Positions 9,065 to 16,644 of a stretch of 64,000 nt of DNA are shown here, in pieces. The notes beneath the pieces are model-generated. The model was given only the letters and a program-made list of their open reading frames with translations, searched no databases and was not told where the DNA came from. Position numbers and translations under genes: made by a program. Origin of the DNA: Peptoniphilus phoceensis (GTDB lineage: Bacteria; Bacillota; Clostridia; Tissierellales; Peptoniphilaceae). The stretch's first letter is position 1. Each line of letters opens with the position of its first letter. The DNA lies in the NCBI RefSeq assembly GCF_001517665.2, contig NZ_LN999809.1, positions 546,501 to 610,500 of the forward strand. Direction: 5' to 3'.

Positions 9065-9848
9065 TCTTTATTAATAAAATAATTGTTAGAGATATAACTC
9101 CAATTAATACAATTGCTCCCCCTGGTTTTAGTCCAAAGTAAAAAGATAAAACTAAACCTAGCATTGTAAAAATAAATCCAAAGCATGAAGCAAGAATTGT
9201 TGTCTTTAAATAACCCAATTTAAATTGCATTGCACACGCAACTGGCACAACCATAAGTGATGATATTATTAATATCCCAACTGTCCTTGCAGATACAGAA
9301 ATTGTAACGGCAATTAGAATCATAAAAATCAAATTTATTCTCTCAACATTTACTCCAGATAATCTAGCTGATGATTCATCAAAGGATATATACATGAGCT
9401 CTGTAAATAAATAAGAAAATAAAATAAATACAAGAACTGCAACAACAAGTATTAAATAAAAATCCAATTCCGGTATTGCTATAATTGATCCAAATAAATA
9501 TTCTTCAAAATTTGCACTTGTTTTTACAAAACCAGAAAAAAGTGATGCCAGTCCAATTCCTGTACTCATTAATATGGCAGAGGAAATTTCTTGATATCCT
9601 GGAAATTTAGTCCTGACATATTCAAGAAAAATCGACCCAATAACACATAGAATGAGTGCCCCAATAACTGGTGATGTGGAAGTAATAAGTCCAAGCATCA
9701 CACCTGCAAGAGAGACGTGAGATAGGGCATCTCCAATTACTGATATTTTTTTATTTACAACAACTACTCCCATGCAAGGAATTATTATGGACAAAAATGC
9801 TCCAACTATAAGGGCCTTAATCATATATGAATATTGAAAAATTTCCAT
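9057..9848 (-). CDS. znuB: Metal ABC transporter permease (ABC-3 family)
   Basis: A 263-residue integral membrane protein with about 7-8 hydrophobic segments, of the ZnuB/AdcB/MntB family that imports zinc or manganese. The cytoplasmic loop GDALSHVSLAG that couples to the ATPase, and the ISSAILMSTGIGLASLFSG segment, are characteristic. It shares its first base with the last base of the ATPase gene. The metal cannot be decided from the permease; the His-rich binding protein and Fur-type regulator favour zinc. Its stop codon is within the operon terminator. Confidence 0.88.
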   Translation of the reverse strand: MEIFQYSYMIKALIVGAFLSIIIPCMGVVVVNKKISVIGDALSHVSLAGVMLGLITSTSPVIGALILCVIGSIFLEYVRTKFPGYQEISSAILMSTGIGLASLFSGFVKTSANFEEYLFGSIIAIPELDFYLILVVAVLVFILFSYLFTELMYISFDESSARLSGVNVERINLIFMILIAVTISVSARTVGILIISSLMVVPVACAMQFKLGYLKTTILASCFGFIFTMLGLVLSFYFGLKPGGAIVLIGVISLTIILLIKKK

Positions 9849-10507
9849 TACTTCACTTCCCTTATTTTTTTATCTTTTATTTCATAAACCTTATTTACAT
9901 TGTTTTCAATTTCTTCAAGATTATGAGTTATCATCAAAATTGTTATATTATGTTTATTATTTATGTGACTTAGAAGATGGAATAAAGATTCCTTAGATTC
10001 CTTGTCAACTCCTGTCATTGGTTCATCAAGAATGAGAAATTCAGGTGTTGCAACTAGGGTTTTTGCAATTAAAATCCTCTGTCTCTGTCCTCCTGAAAGT
10101 TCTGTATATAACCTATCTTTGTATTTACTCATGCCAACTAAATTTAGGGCATTGTCAATTTTTTCTATTTGATAATCTTTTAATTTTCTAAATCCTCTAT
10201 TACTTGGATAAAGAGCAAGAGACAACAATTCCTTTACTGTTATTGGAAATTCTAGGCTTGATGGCATGGAAAGTTGTGGTACATAGCCGACATTTTTAAT
10301 TCCATTTTCTGTATAAAAAGAAACAGTGCCATAAAGAGGCTTTAGTTGATTTAAAATAAGTTTAACTAAAGTCGACTTTCCAGCACCATTAGAGCCAATA
10401 AGGGCGATGTAGTCGCCCCTAAAGACATCAAAATTTATATCATCTAAGATTAATTCATCGCTGTATTTAAAACTTAGATTTTTAATTTCTAACAATTTTT
10501 CCTTCAC
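9848..10507 (-). CDS. znuC: Metal ABC transporter ATP-binding protein
   Basis: A 219-residue nucleotide-binding subunit that powers the adjacent ABC-3 permease. Walker A is GSNGAGKST (about residue 38-46), the Q-loop lies in VGYVPQ, the signature is LSGGQRQR, Walker B is FLILDEP and the switch histidine is in MITHN. Genes for binding protein, ATPase and permease overlap by one base each, indicating coupled translation and a 1:1:1 operon. Confidence 0.9.
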   Translation of the reverse strand: MKEKLLEIKNLSFKYSDELILDDINFDVFRGDYIALIGSNGAGKSTLVKLILNQLKPLYGTVSFYTENGIKNVGYVPQLSMPSSLEFPITVKELLSLALYPSNRGFRKLKDYQIEKIDNALNLVGMSKYKDRLYTELSGGQRQRILIAKTLVATPEFLILDEPMTGVDKESKESLFHLLSHINNKHNITILMITHNLEEIENNVNKVYEIKDKKIREVK

Positions 10508-11553
10508 TATTTTAAAGCACCTACTAAATTTTCTAGATTTTTTTCCATGATGCTAAAATAATCTTCATTATTTTTAATTTGCTCTTCGCTTAGACCTTCA
10601 ATTGGTGATAGTACTTTTACCTGGCACCCTGTTTCCTCTGCGATAATTTTTGAAACTTTTGGATCAATTAATTCTTCTGTAAAAATAGTTGTAATTTTAT
10701 TTTCTTTGATGTATTTAATTATTTCAGCCATTTTTTTTGCATCTGGTTCAGTTTCTGCATTTACGCCTTTAACACCAATTTGAGTTAAAGAATAATCTTT
10801 ACATAAATATCCATAAGCTTCATGACTAACTACAATTGTCTTATTTGGCAAATTATTTAAGTTTTCCATATATTTTGCATCAAGTTCATCTAACATTTTA
10901 GCATATTTTTGATAATTTGACTCATAATAATCTGCATTTTCTTTGTCAAGTTCTGCTAAGGCGTCCTTTATATTTTCCATTTCAATTTTTGCGTTCTTTG
11001 GTGAAATCCACACATGAGGATCCATTGGTCCATGATGGTGAGCTTCATGATTATGCTCTTCTTCATGATTGTGATTTTCTACTACTTCCTCGTGATCGTG
11101 GTTGTGGTTTTCTCCTGCTTCCTCGTGATTGTGGTTGTGATCATGTTCCTCATCTTCATGATTATGATTTGATTTTATAAGTTCCACTCCCTTAGATGCT
11201 TCAACAACTCTTAAGTCTTTGTTTGATAAAGAATCTATTACTTTATCAGTCCAAGATTCCAAACCTGCACCATTGTATATAAATAAATCAGCATTTTCCA
11301 AATTCTTAATTGCATTTGAATCTGGTTCCCAACCATGAGGTTCTGTACCCTGTGGCATAATCATTTCTACGTCAATTTTATCTCCTGCGATTTTTTTTGT
11401 AAAATCATACATGGGATAAACAGAAGCGTAAACCTTTAAATCACTTTCAGTATTTACTTCCTCTTTAGCATCTTCTGTATCAACTCCCTTTGAACAAGCT
11501 GATAATAAAACAATTCCAACTAATAAAAATAAAATCTTTTTTATATTTTTCAT
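10507..11553 (-). CDS. znuA: Zinc/manganese ABC transporter substrate-binding lipoprotein
   Basis: A 348-residue cluster A-I binding protein anchored by an N-terminal lipobox (LLSACS, Cys about residue 20). After EPHGWEP comes a His/Asp/Glu-rich loop at about residues 124-176 made of tandem 11-residue units (HNHNHEEAGEN-like), then DPHVWISP, VVSHEAYGY and FTEELIDPK, which carry the metal ligands. A His-rich loop is typical of zinc-binding ZnuA/AdcA rather than manganese PsaA proteins. It is the first gene of the importer operon and is transcribed divergently from a Fur-family regulator, probably under zinc control. Confidence 0.9.
   Translation of the reverse strand: MKNIKKILFLLVGIVLLSACSKGVDTEDAKEEVNTESDLKVYASVYPMYDFTKKIAGDKIDVEMIMPQGTEPHGWEPDSNAIKNLENADLFIYNGAGLESWTDKVIDSLSNKDLRVVEASKGVELIKSNHNHEDEEHDHNHNHEEAGENHNHDHEEVVENHNHEEEHNHEAHHHGPMDPHVWISPKNAKIEMENIKDALAELDKENADYYESNYQKYAKMLDELDAKYMENLNNLPNKTIVVSHEAYGYLCKDYSLTQIGVKGVNAETEPDAKKMAEIIKYIKENKITTIFTEELIDPKVSKIIAEETGCQVKVLSPIEGLSEEQIKNNEDYFSIMEKNLENLVGALK
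11024..11166. repeat. Tandem repeats coding for the His-rich loop of the metal-binding protein
   Basis: Within the binding-protein gene, GTGGTTGTG/TCATGATT-type units of about 33 bp recur and encode HNHxHEExxEN repeats. The nucleotide copies are imperfect but clearly related, so copy number could vary between strains. Confidence 0.6.
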
Positions 11554-11583
11554 ATTTCCTCCTAAACAATAATGATTTCTATT

Positions 11584-11596
11584 TGTTATTATAACA
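11584..11596. promoter_or_regulatory. Candidate Fur/Zur-family operator over the znuA -10 box
   Basis: TGTTATTATAACA is a perfect 6+1+6 palindrome between the divergent znuA and fur-family genes. It overlaps a leftward -10 box TATAAT (plus-strand 11588-11593). A weak leftward -35 (TTTCAT) lies at about 11610-11615. A site here would block znuA transcription. The match to known Zur boxes is only partial, so the assignment rests on position and symmetry. Confidence 0.5.
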
Positions 11597-11643
11597 GAAA
11601 TTTATATTTATGAAAGTAATTTTTTAAATTAAATAAATTTTGA

Positions 11644-11649
11644 TATAAT
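11644..11649 (+). promoter_or_regulatory. -10 box of the fur-family regulator gene
   Basis: A perfect TATAAT lies 24 bp before the chosen TTG start. The matching -35 region near 11621 is T/A-rich and weak. A start site about 7 nt downstream would exclude the earlier in-frame TTG at 11656 as initiator. Confidence 0.5.
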
Positions 11650-11673
11650 TGTTTATTGAAAGCAGGTGAAAAT

Positions 11674-12087
11674 TTGAAAAGTTATGAAGAAATTTTAAGA
11701 AATAATAATTTAAAAGTTACTAAAGGAAGAATTGCTCTATTAGAACTTTTAAATGAATCCAATGTTCCCATGAACACAGAAGAAATTTTTGATTTAACAG
11801 ATAAGGAATCTATTCCCAGCTTTACTTCCCTATACAGGATGTTAAATGAGCTATGTGACAAGGGAATTATAAGAAAAAATTTATATTCTAATGGACTCTT
11901 TTATTATGAATACGCTCAAACTGAACACAGACATTACATTGTTTGTAGTAAATGTGGAAAAGTATCTCCAATTAAAGAATGTCCAATATCTGACTTTGAA
12001 AAAATTGCTGAAGATGAAACTGGCTACAAAGTTGTTGGACATATTGTAGAGTTGAGAGGAATTTGTCCTGAGTGTCAAAATAAATAA
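11674..12087 (+). CDS. zur: Fur-family metalloregulator, probably Zur
   Basis: A DNA-binding metal sensor of about 137 residues. The N-terminal winged helix (residues about 1-80) has the TSLYRMLNELCDKGIIRK recognition region. Metal ligands follow in EHRHYIVCSKCGK, and a second CxxC is in GICPECQNK, giving the structural zinc site of Fur/Zur/PerR proteins. The TTG at 11674 is chosen because AGGTG lies 6 nt upstream. Divergence from the zinc importer suggests it represses that operon when metal is plentiful. Fur or PerR roles cannot be excluded by sequence alone. Confidence 0.85.
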   Translation: MKSYEEILRNNNLKVTKGRIALLELLNESNVPMNTEEIFDLTDKESIPSFTSLYRMLNELCDKGIIRKNLYSNGLFYYEYAQTEHRHYIVCSKCGKVSPIKECPISDFEKIAEDETGYKVVGHIVELRGICPECQNK

Positions 12088-12210
12088 TTCCACTTTATGG
12101 AATAGTCTTCGTATTGCAAAATAATTCTTTACTTTTTATTTTTTAGAGTTATAATTAAATTAGTGAAATAATATTCAAGTTATTTTACTATCCTTTACTT
12201 ATATTTCAAA

Positions 12211-12255
12211 AATAAAAGAGACTTACTGTACACCCCGCAGTAAGTCTCTTTTATT
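12211..12255. terminator. Bidirectional terminator between zur and the yuiF-like gene
   Basis: A perfect 18-bp stem (12211-12228 with 12238-12255) and a 9-nt loop. It is flanked by A-rich and T-rich ends on both strands, so it can stop both converging genes. Confidence 0.88.
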
Positions 12256-12279
12256 TTTTATTTCTTTTTAATATTTTTA

Positions 12280-13581
12280 TTAAATTAAAGTTGTAACAAA
12301 ACCACCAATTAATATTAATGGTATTCCATAGAAAGTAAATTGTGGAATACAAGTATCTTTTATGTGGTCATGTTGACCGTCAACAGAAAGTCCAGATGTT
12401 GGTCCAAGAGTTGTATCAGATGCTGGTGATCCTGCATCTCCACATACTGCTGCAATTGTAACAAGTAAAATTGTAGCTGGAACTGAATATCCAAGGCTCA
12501 CTGCAATAGGAACATAGATAGCTGAAATAATTGGAACTGTACCAAATGATGTACCTATACCGAGTGTAATCATTAGACCAAGAAGAATCATAACATAAGA
12601 AGCTACAAGTTTTGAACCTCCAAGTAAAGATGTTGCAAATTGTACTAAATCATCAACTGCTCCTGTTTTTATAAGCACATTGGCGTAACCAGCTGCAATT
12701 AACATTACAAAAGCTATGAATCCCATCATACTAATACCACCATCTAACATTTTTTGTATGTCTTCCCATTTTATAACTCTAGTAACTACAATGAAGATAA
12801 GACCTACCAATGCACCTAGTGGAAGTGAATCTGTAAATATTTGTACTAAAACGGTTATTAGTCCTGATGAAAGAACTAAAATGTGTTTCTTTTCCAATTT
12901 GTCTGGAATATCTTTTACTTTTGAATCTTCTACATCTTTTTGTGAATAGTCTCTGTCTCTTGAGAAGAAGATCATTCCTCCTACAAGACCAATAAACATT
13001 ATTGCTGCAACCATCCAGTTTGTTGTTATAACATCTTTTCTAACAATTGAAAGTCCTGATCTGTTAAAAGAATCTACTATAAGACCTTGAAATATTGCAC
13101 CATATCCAACAGGTATTGCTATATATGGCGCCTTTAGACCAAAACCAAAGGAAACAGAAAGCATTTTCCTGTTCATTTTCATTTTATTCATATGTGAAAG
13201 TAGTGGCGGTATCAAAATTGGTATAAAGGCAATGTGAATTGGAATAATAGTTTCCGCTGCCATTGCAATTAAAATTATAATAACACAAAGAAGAATCTTG
13301 TTTTCTTTTACAAGTGATCCAATCTTTTTTGCCATTATATCTGCTGCACCAGTTTCTTGCATACAAAAAGCTAATGAACCAAGAAGTATATAACTAAGAG
13401 CTGTTTCGGCATTATTACCCATTCCTCCAATTAATAGCTCCATAGTATCTGAAATTCCTGCTCCCGAAATAAGTCCTGCACATATTGCTGAAATCATCAG
13501 CGAAAAAAATACAGGTACTTTCGCTAAACATAAAGCTGCCAAAATAATTACTGACAGCACAACTGCGTTTGAAAATATCAT
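12280..13581 (-). CDS. YuiF-like transporter, Na+/H+ antiporter (NhaC/ArsB-like) superfamily
   Basis: A 433-residue inner-membrane carrier with about 11-12 hydrophobic segments. The late segment GDAGSPASDTTLGPTSGLS followed by DGQHDHIKDTCIP, and the IPIHIAFIPILIPPLL stretch, match the Bacillus YuiF family, annotated as Na+/H+ antiporter or putative amino-acid (histidine) transporter. The actual substrate is not shown by the sequence. It appears monocistronic: the ftsH terminator lies upstream and a shared terminator downstream. A GGAAGAG site precedes the ATG. Confidence 0.82.
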   Translation of the reverse strand: MIFSNAVVLSVIILAALCLAKVPVFFSLMISAICAGLISGAGISDTMELLIGGMGNNAETALSYILLGSLAFCMQETGAADIMAKKIGSLVKENKILLCVIIILIAMAAETIIPIHIAFIPILIPPLLSHMNKMKMNRKMLSVSFGFGLKAPYIAIPVGYGAIFQGLIVDSFNRSGLSIVRKDVITTNWMVAAIMFIGLVGGMIFFSRDRDYSQKDVEDSKVKDIPDKLEKKHILVLSSGLITVLVQIFTDSLPLGALVGLIFIVVTRVIKWEDIQKMLDGGISMMGFIAFVMLIAAGYANVLIKTGAVDDLVQFATSLLGGSKLVASYVMILLGLMITLGIGTSFGTVPIISAIYVPIAVSLGYSVPATILLVTIAAVCGDAGSPASDTTLGPTSGLSVDGQHDHIKDTCIPQFTFYGIPLILIGGFVTTLI

Positions 13582-13648
13582 TTTCTCTTCCTTTCTTTTT
13601 AATTAATTCTTTACTCTACTATTATATTTTAATCTAAATTGAATAATA

Positions 13649-13683
13649 AAAAAAGACTTTTCTAAAAATAGAAAAATCTTTTT
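13649..13683 (-). terminator. Terminator after ftsH
   Basis: An A/T-rich imperfect hairpin (AAAAAGACTTTTCTA against TAGAAAAATCTTTTT) followed on the minus strand by TTTTTTTATT. It lies about 50 bp after the ftsH stop and ahead of the yuiF-like gene. Confidence 0.65.
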
Positions 13684-13735
13684 CCTTATCTATTATTAAT
13701 TCTTAATACTTGTATAAATAACAAATTGTTAATAA

Positions 13736-15634
13736 TTACGCCATTTCATCATTGTTATCACTAGACTCTTCATTAGCATTATCCAATGAAAACCTTTCTT
13801 TTTCTTCATATTTTTTTAAGATATCCATAAATTCTTCGCCTGATATCGTCTCTTGACGCAGTAAATATTCAGAAATAGCATGAAGTGCTTTTATATTTTC
13901 ACGCAATATTTTTCTAGCTTCATTGTGTGCTTCATCAATAATTTTTTGAACAGCCTCATCAATTTCATATTGTGTTTGAGGTGAACATTGTAAAGAAGTA
14001 TCTCCTCCAAGATATGCATTAGTCATTGATTCAAGAGCAACAAAACCAAATTCATCTGTCATGCCAAATCTTGTAACCATAGCTTTTGCAATTTTTGTCG
14101 CCTTTTCAATGTCGTTAGAAGCACCACTTGTTCTAATATTAAATATTAATTCTTCCGCAGATCTTCCACCTGTTAAAGTTACTATACTATTCAAAGCATC
14201 TTCCTTTGACATAAGGAATTTTTCTTCTTCATCTACTTGCATAGTATAACCTAAAGCTCCAGAAGTTCTTGGAATAATAGTGATTTTATGAACTGGTGCA
14301 GAATCTTTTTGCTTAGCGGCTACTAAAGCATGACCTACTTCGTGATAGGCTATAATTCTCTTTTCACGAGGAGATATAACTGCATTTTTCTTTTCATAAC
14401 CTGCAAGAACAACTTCAACAGACTCTTCTAAATCTCTTTCACTCATTTTATCTCTACCTTCACGGACTGCTCTCAAGGCACCTTCGTTAACCATATTAGC
14501 AAGGTCCGCTCCACTAGCTCCTGCAGTTGCTCTAGCAATTTTTTCATAATCAATATTTTCTTCTTTTTTGATATTTTTTACATGAACTTTTAATATTTCA
14601 ACTCTGCCCTTTAAATCAGGAAGTTCTACAGGAATTCTTCTATCAAATCTTCCTGGTCTTAATAAAGCTGGATCAAGAGAATCAGGTCTATTAGTTGCAG
14701 CTAAAATTACCACTCCAGCCTTTGCATCAAATCCATCCATTTCAGAAAGCAGTTGATTTAAAGTTTGTTCTCTTTCATCATTACCAGAAAAACCTGCTCC
14801 ATCTCTTTTTTTACCAATTGTATCAATTTCATCAATAAATATAATACAAGGGGCTTTTTCAACTGCTTGTTTAAATAAATCTCTGACTTTAGCAGCACCA
14901 AGACCAACAAACATCTCTACAAAAGCTGATCCAGAAATAGAAAAGAATGGAACTCCTGCTTCACTAGCTACAGCTTTTGCTAGCAATGTTTTACCTGTTC
15001 CTGGAGGTCCTACTAATAAAGCACCTTTAGGAAGTTTTGCTCCTATCTCAGTGTATTTTTTTGGATTGTGTAAAAAATCCACTAGTTCAGATAAAGCCTC
15101 TTTTGCTTCATCTTGACCAGCAACATTTTCAAATTTAATTCCATCAGTGGATTCAACATAAATTTTTGCTCCACTTTTACCAAAATTCATTGGACCTACA
15201 TCGCCCATTTTTTTAAATATAAATTTTGATAGGAATAACCAAAATGCTATAAAAATTGCAAAAGTTGCAACAGTAGATATTATAAATGAAAGTGCAGGAT
15301 TCATTTCAGCTTTATAAACTTGTGCAGATTTTACATTATTATTAACAAGTCTATCAACTAAATTAGGGTCATACATCCTATTTGTTTCATATTTTATTTT
15401 CTTTCCATCTTTTTCAACTTCAAAGGCAATTGTTCTATCCCTAACTTCTGCCTTTTTTACTTCATTCCTCTTTACCATATTTACAAAGGAAACATAATCT
15501 ATTTCTTTTATCTCTGAATCTTTATTTAATCTTGGTACAAGAAATATGGCAACTACATAAAATATTATTATCGCCAAGATTACATAAAGAATTGTGGGAA
15601 TGAATTTATTAAAATTATTTTTTTTATTCGACAA
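13736..15634 (-). CDS. ftsH: ATP-dependent membrane zinc metalloprotease FtsH
   Basis: A membrane-bound AAA+ protease for quality control of membrane and regulatory proteins. Two N-terminal membrane segments (about residues 12-32 and 108-132) bracket a short extracytoplasmic domain. The AAA module has Walker A GPPGTGKT, Walker B IIFIDEID and the second-region-of-homology RPGRFDRR; the zinc protease motif is HEVGH. The 632-residue length is normal. The initiator is TTG at 15634 with AAGGGGG upstream. The tail is acidic. No hpt or tilS gene, frequent ftsH neighbours in Firmicutes, is adjacent. Confidence 0.95.
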   Translation of the reverse strand: MSNKKNNFNKFIPTILYVILAIIIFYVVAIFLVPRLNKDSEIKEIDYVSFVNMVKRNEVKKAEVRDRTIAFEVEKDGKKIKYETNRMYDPNLVDRLVNNNVKSAQVYKAEMNPALSFIISTVATFAIFIAFWLFLSKFIFKKMGDVGPMNFGKSGAKIYVESTDGIKFENVAGQDEAKEALSELVDFLHNPKKYTEIGAKLPKGALLVGPPGTGKTLLAKAVASEAGVPFFSISGSAFVEMFVGLGAAKVRDLFKQAVEKAPCIIFIDEIDTIGKKRDGAGFSGNDEREQTLNQLLSEMDGFDAKAGVVILAATNRPDSLDPALLRPGRFDRRIPVELPDLKGRVEILKVHVKNIKKEENIDYEKIARATAGASGADLANMVNEGALRAVREGRDKMSERDLEESVEVVLAGYEKKNAVISPREKRIIAYHEVGHALVAAKQKDSAPVHKITIIPRTSGALGYTMQVDEEEKFLMSKEDALNSIVTLTGGRSAEELIFNIRTSGASNDIEKATKIAKAMVTRFGMTDEFGFVALESMTNAYLGGDTSLQCSPQTQYEIDEAVQKIIDEAHNEARKILRENIKALHAISEYLLRQETISGEEFMDILKKYEEKERFSLDNANEESSDNNDEMA

Positions 15635-15666
15635 AAATTTTCCCCCTTAATAGATGAGTAAAGAAA

Positions 15667-15690
15667 AAATTTGGGACTTAGTCCCAAAAA
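15667..15690 (-). terminator. Terminator after recR
   Basis: A short stem TTGGGAC/GTCCCAA with a 3-nt loop directly next to the recR stop, followed on the minus strand by ATTTTTTC. It ends the dnaX-ybaB-recR operon. Confidence 0.7.
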
Positions 15691-16293
15691 TTAATCTAAT
15701 CTTCTTCTATTTTCCATAGCTGTTTGAATAGTTATTTCATCATAAAACTCTAAATCTCCACCCACTGGAAGACCGTAACCTATTCTCGAAACTAGGATAT
15801 CATAATCCTCTAGAATATTTTTTATATATCTAGCAGTTGCATCTCCATCAACTGTTGGATTAGTTGCTACAATTACTTCTTTTATATTACCCTTTTCGAT
15901 TCTTTTAATTAGTTCTTTAACTGTTACATCTTCTGGAGTTTTACCCTTTAGAGGAGAAATTACCCCATGAAGAACGTGGTACTTTCCACGAAAACTAAGT
16001 GATCTTTCCATTGCATCCACATCTTTTGGACTTTCAACAACGCAAATAATTGAATCATCTCTATTTTTGTTTGAACAAATTTCACAAGGATCACTGTCAG
16101 CGTAATTCATACAAATTGAACATTCAACAGTATTATTCTTTGCAGAAATAAGAGCTTCTGCTAAATCCTTAACTTCTTTATCCTCAAGACCAATAATATA
16201 ATACGCAAGCCTTTGAGCAGTTTTAGAACCAATACCAGGTAGGCGATTTAATCTCTTGATTAAGTCTTCTATAGGTCCTATTTCTTTATTCAT
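15691..16293 (-). CDS. recR: Recombination mediator RecR
   Basis: A 200-residue ring-forming protein that works with RecO and RecF to load RecA on gapped DNA. It has an N-terminal helix-hairpin-helix (LNRLPGIGSKTAQRLAYYI region), a four-cysteine zinc finger (CSICMNYADSDPCEIC) and a TOPRIM domain with VVESPKDVDAME and ATNPTVDGDATARYI. It follows ybaB by 1 bp in the conserved dnaX-ybaB-recR order; its partner recO is at 40546-41250. Confidence 0.95.
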   Translation of the reverse strand: MNKEIGPIEDLIKRLNRLPGIGSKTAQRLAYYIIGLEDKEVKDLAEALISAKNNTVECSICMNYADSDPCEICSNKNRDDSIICVVESPKDVDAMERSLSFRGKYHVLHGVISPLKGKTPEDVTVKELIKRIEKGNIKEVIVATNPTVDGDATARYIKNILEDYDILVSRIGYGLPVGGDLEFYDEITIQTAMENRRRLD

Positions 16294-16294
16294 A

Positions 16295-16636
16295 TTATAG
16301 CCCCGGTATATTAAGACCGCCTGTAAATTTACCCATTTGTGAACTCATTTTGCTTTCAGCACTTCTCATAGCTTCATTAACTGCAGCAACAATTAGATCT
16401 TCAAGCATTTCCACATCATCAGGATCAACTGCATCTTTATCTAATTTAATAGAAATAAGTTCTTTATTTCCATTTACAGTAGCGCACACTGCTCCACCAC
16501 CTGAAGTTGCAGAAATTTCCTCATTTGCTAAATTTTCTTGCATTTCTTCCATTTGTTTTTGAAGCTTTTCAATTTGCTTCATCATATTATTTCTTCCGCC
16601 TCCACCAGGGAAGCCATTAAATCCACCTCTAGCCAT
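16295..16636 (-). CDS. ybaB: YbaB/EbfC family nucleoid-associated protein
   Basis: A 113-residue DNA-binding protein of the YbaB/EbfC family, usually a dimer. The N-terminus is Gly-rich (FNGFPGGGG), followed by a K/Q/M/E-rich helix and the conserved ISIKLDKDAVDPDDVEMLEDL region. It sits between dnaX and recR with gaps of 8 and 1 bp, the standard order, which supports the call. An AGGAGG-type site precedes the ATG. Confidence 0.92.
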   Translation of the reverse strand: MARGGFNGFPGGGGRNNMMKQIEKLQKQMEEMQENLANEEISATSGGGAVCATVNGNKELISIKLDKDAVDPDDVEMLEDLIVAAVNEAMRSAESKMSSQMGKFTGGLNIPGL

Positions 16637-16644
16637 TTTTCCTC

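Noticed and set aside
10917-11180. Open frame on the plus strand opposite the His-rich loop of the metal-binding protein
   Set aside because: It arises from the repeated CAT/GAT-rich codons on the other strand; no ribosome binding site and no family features.
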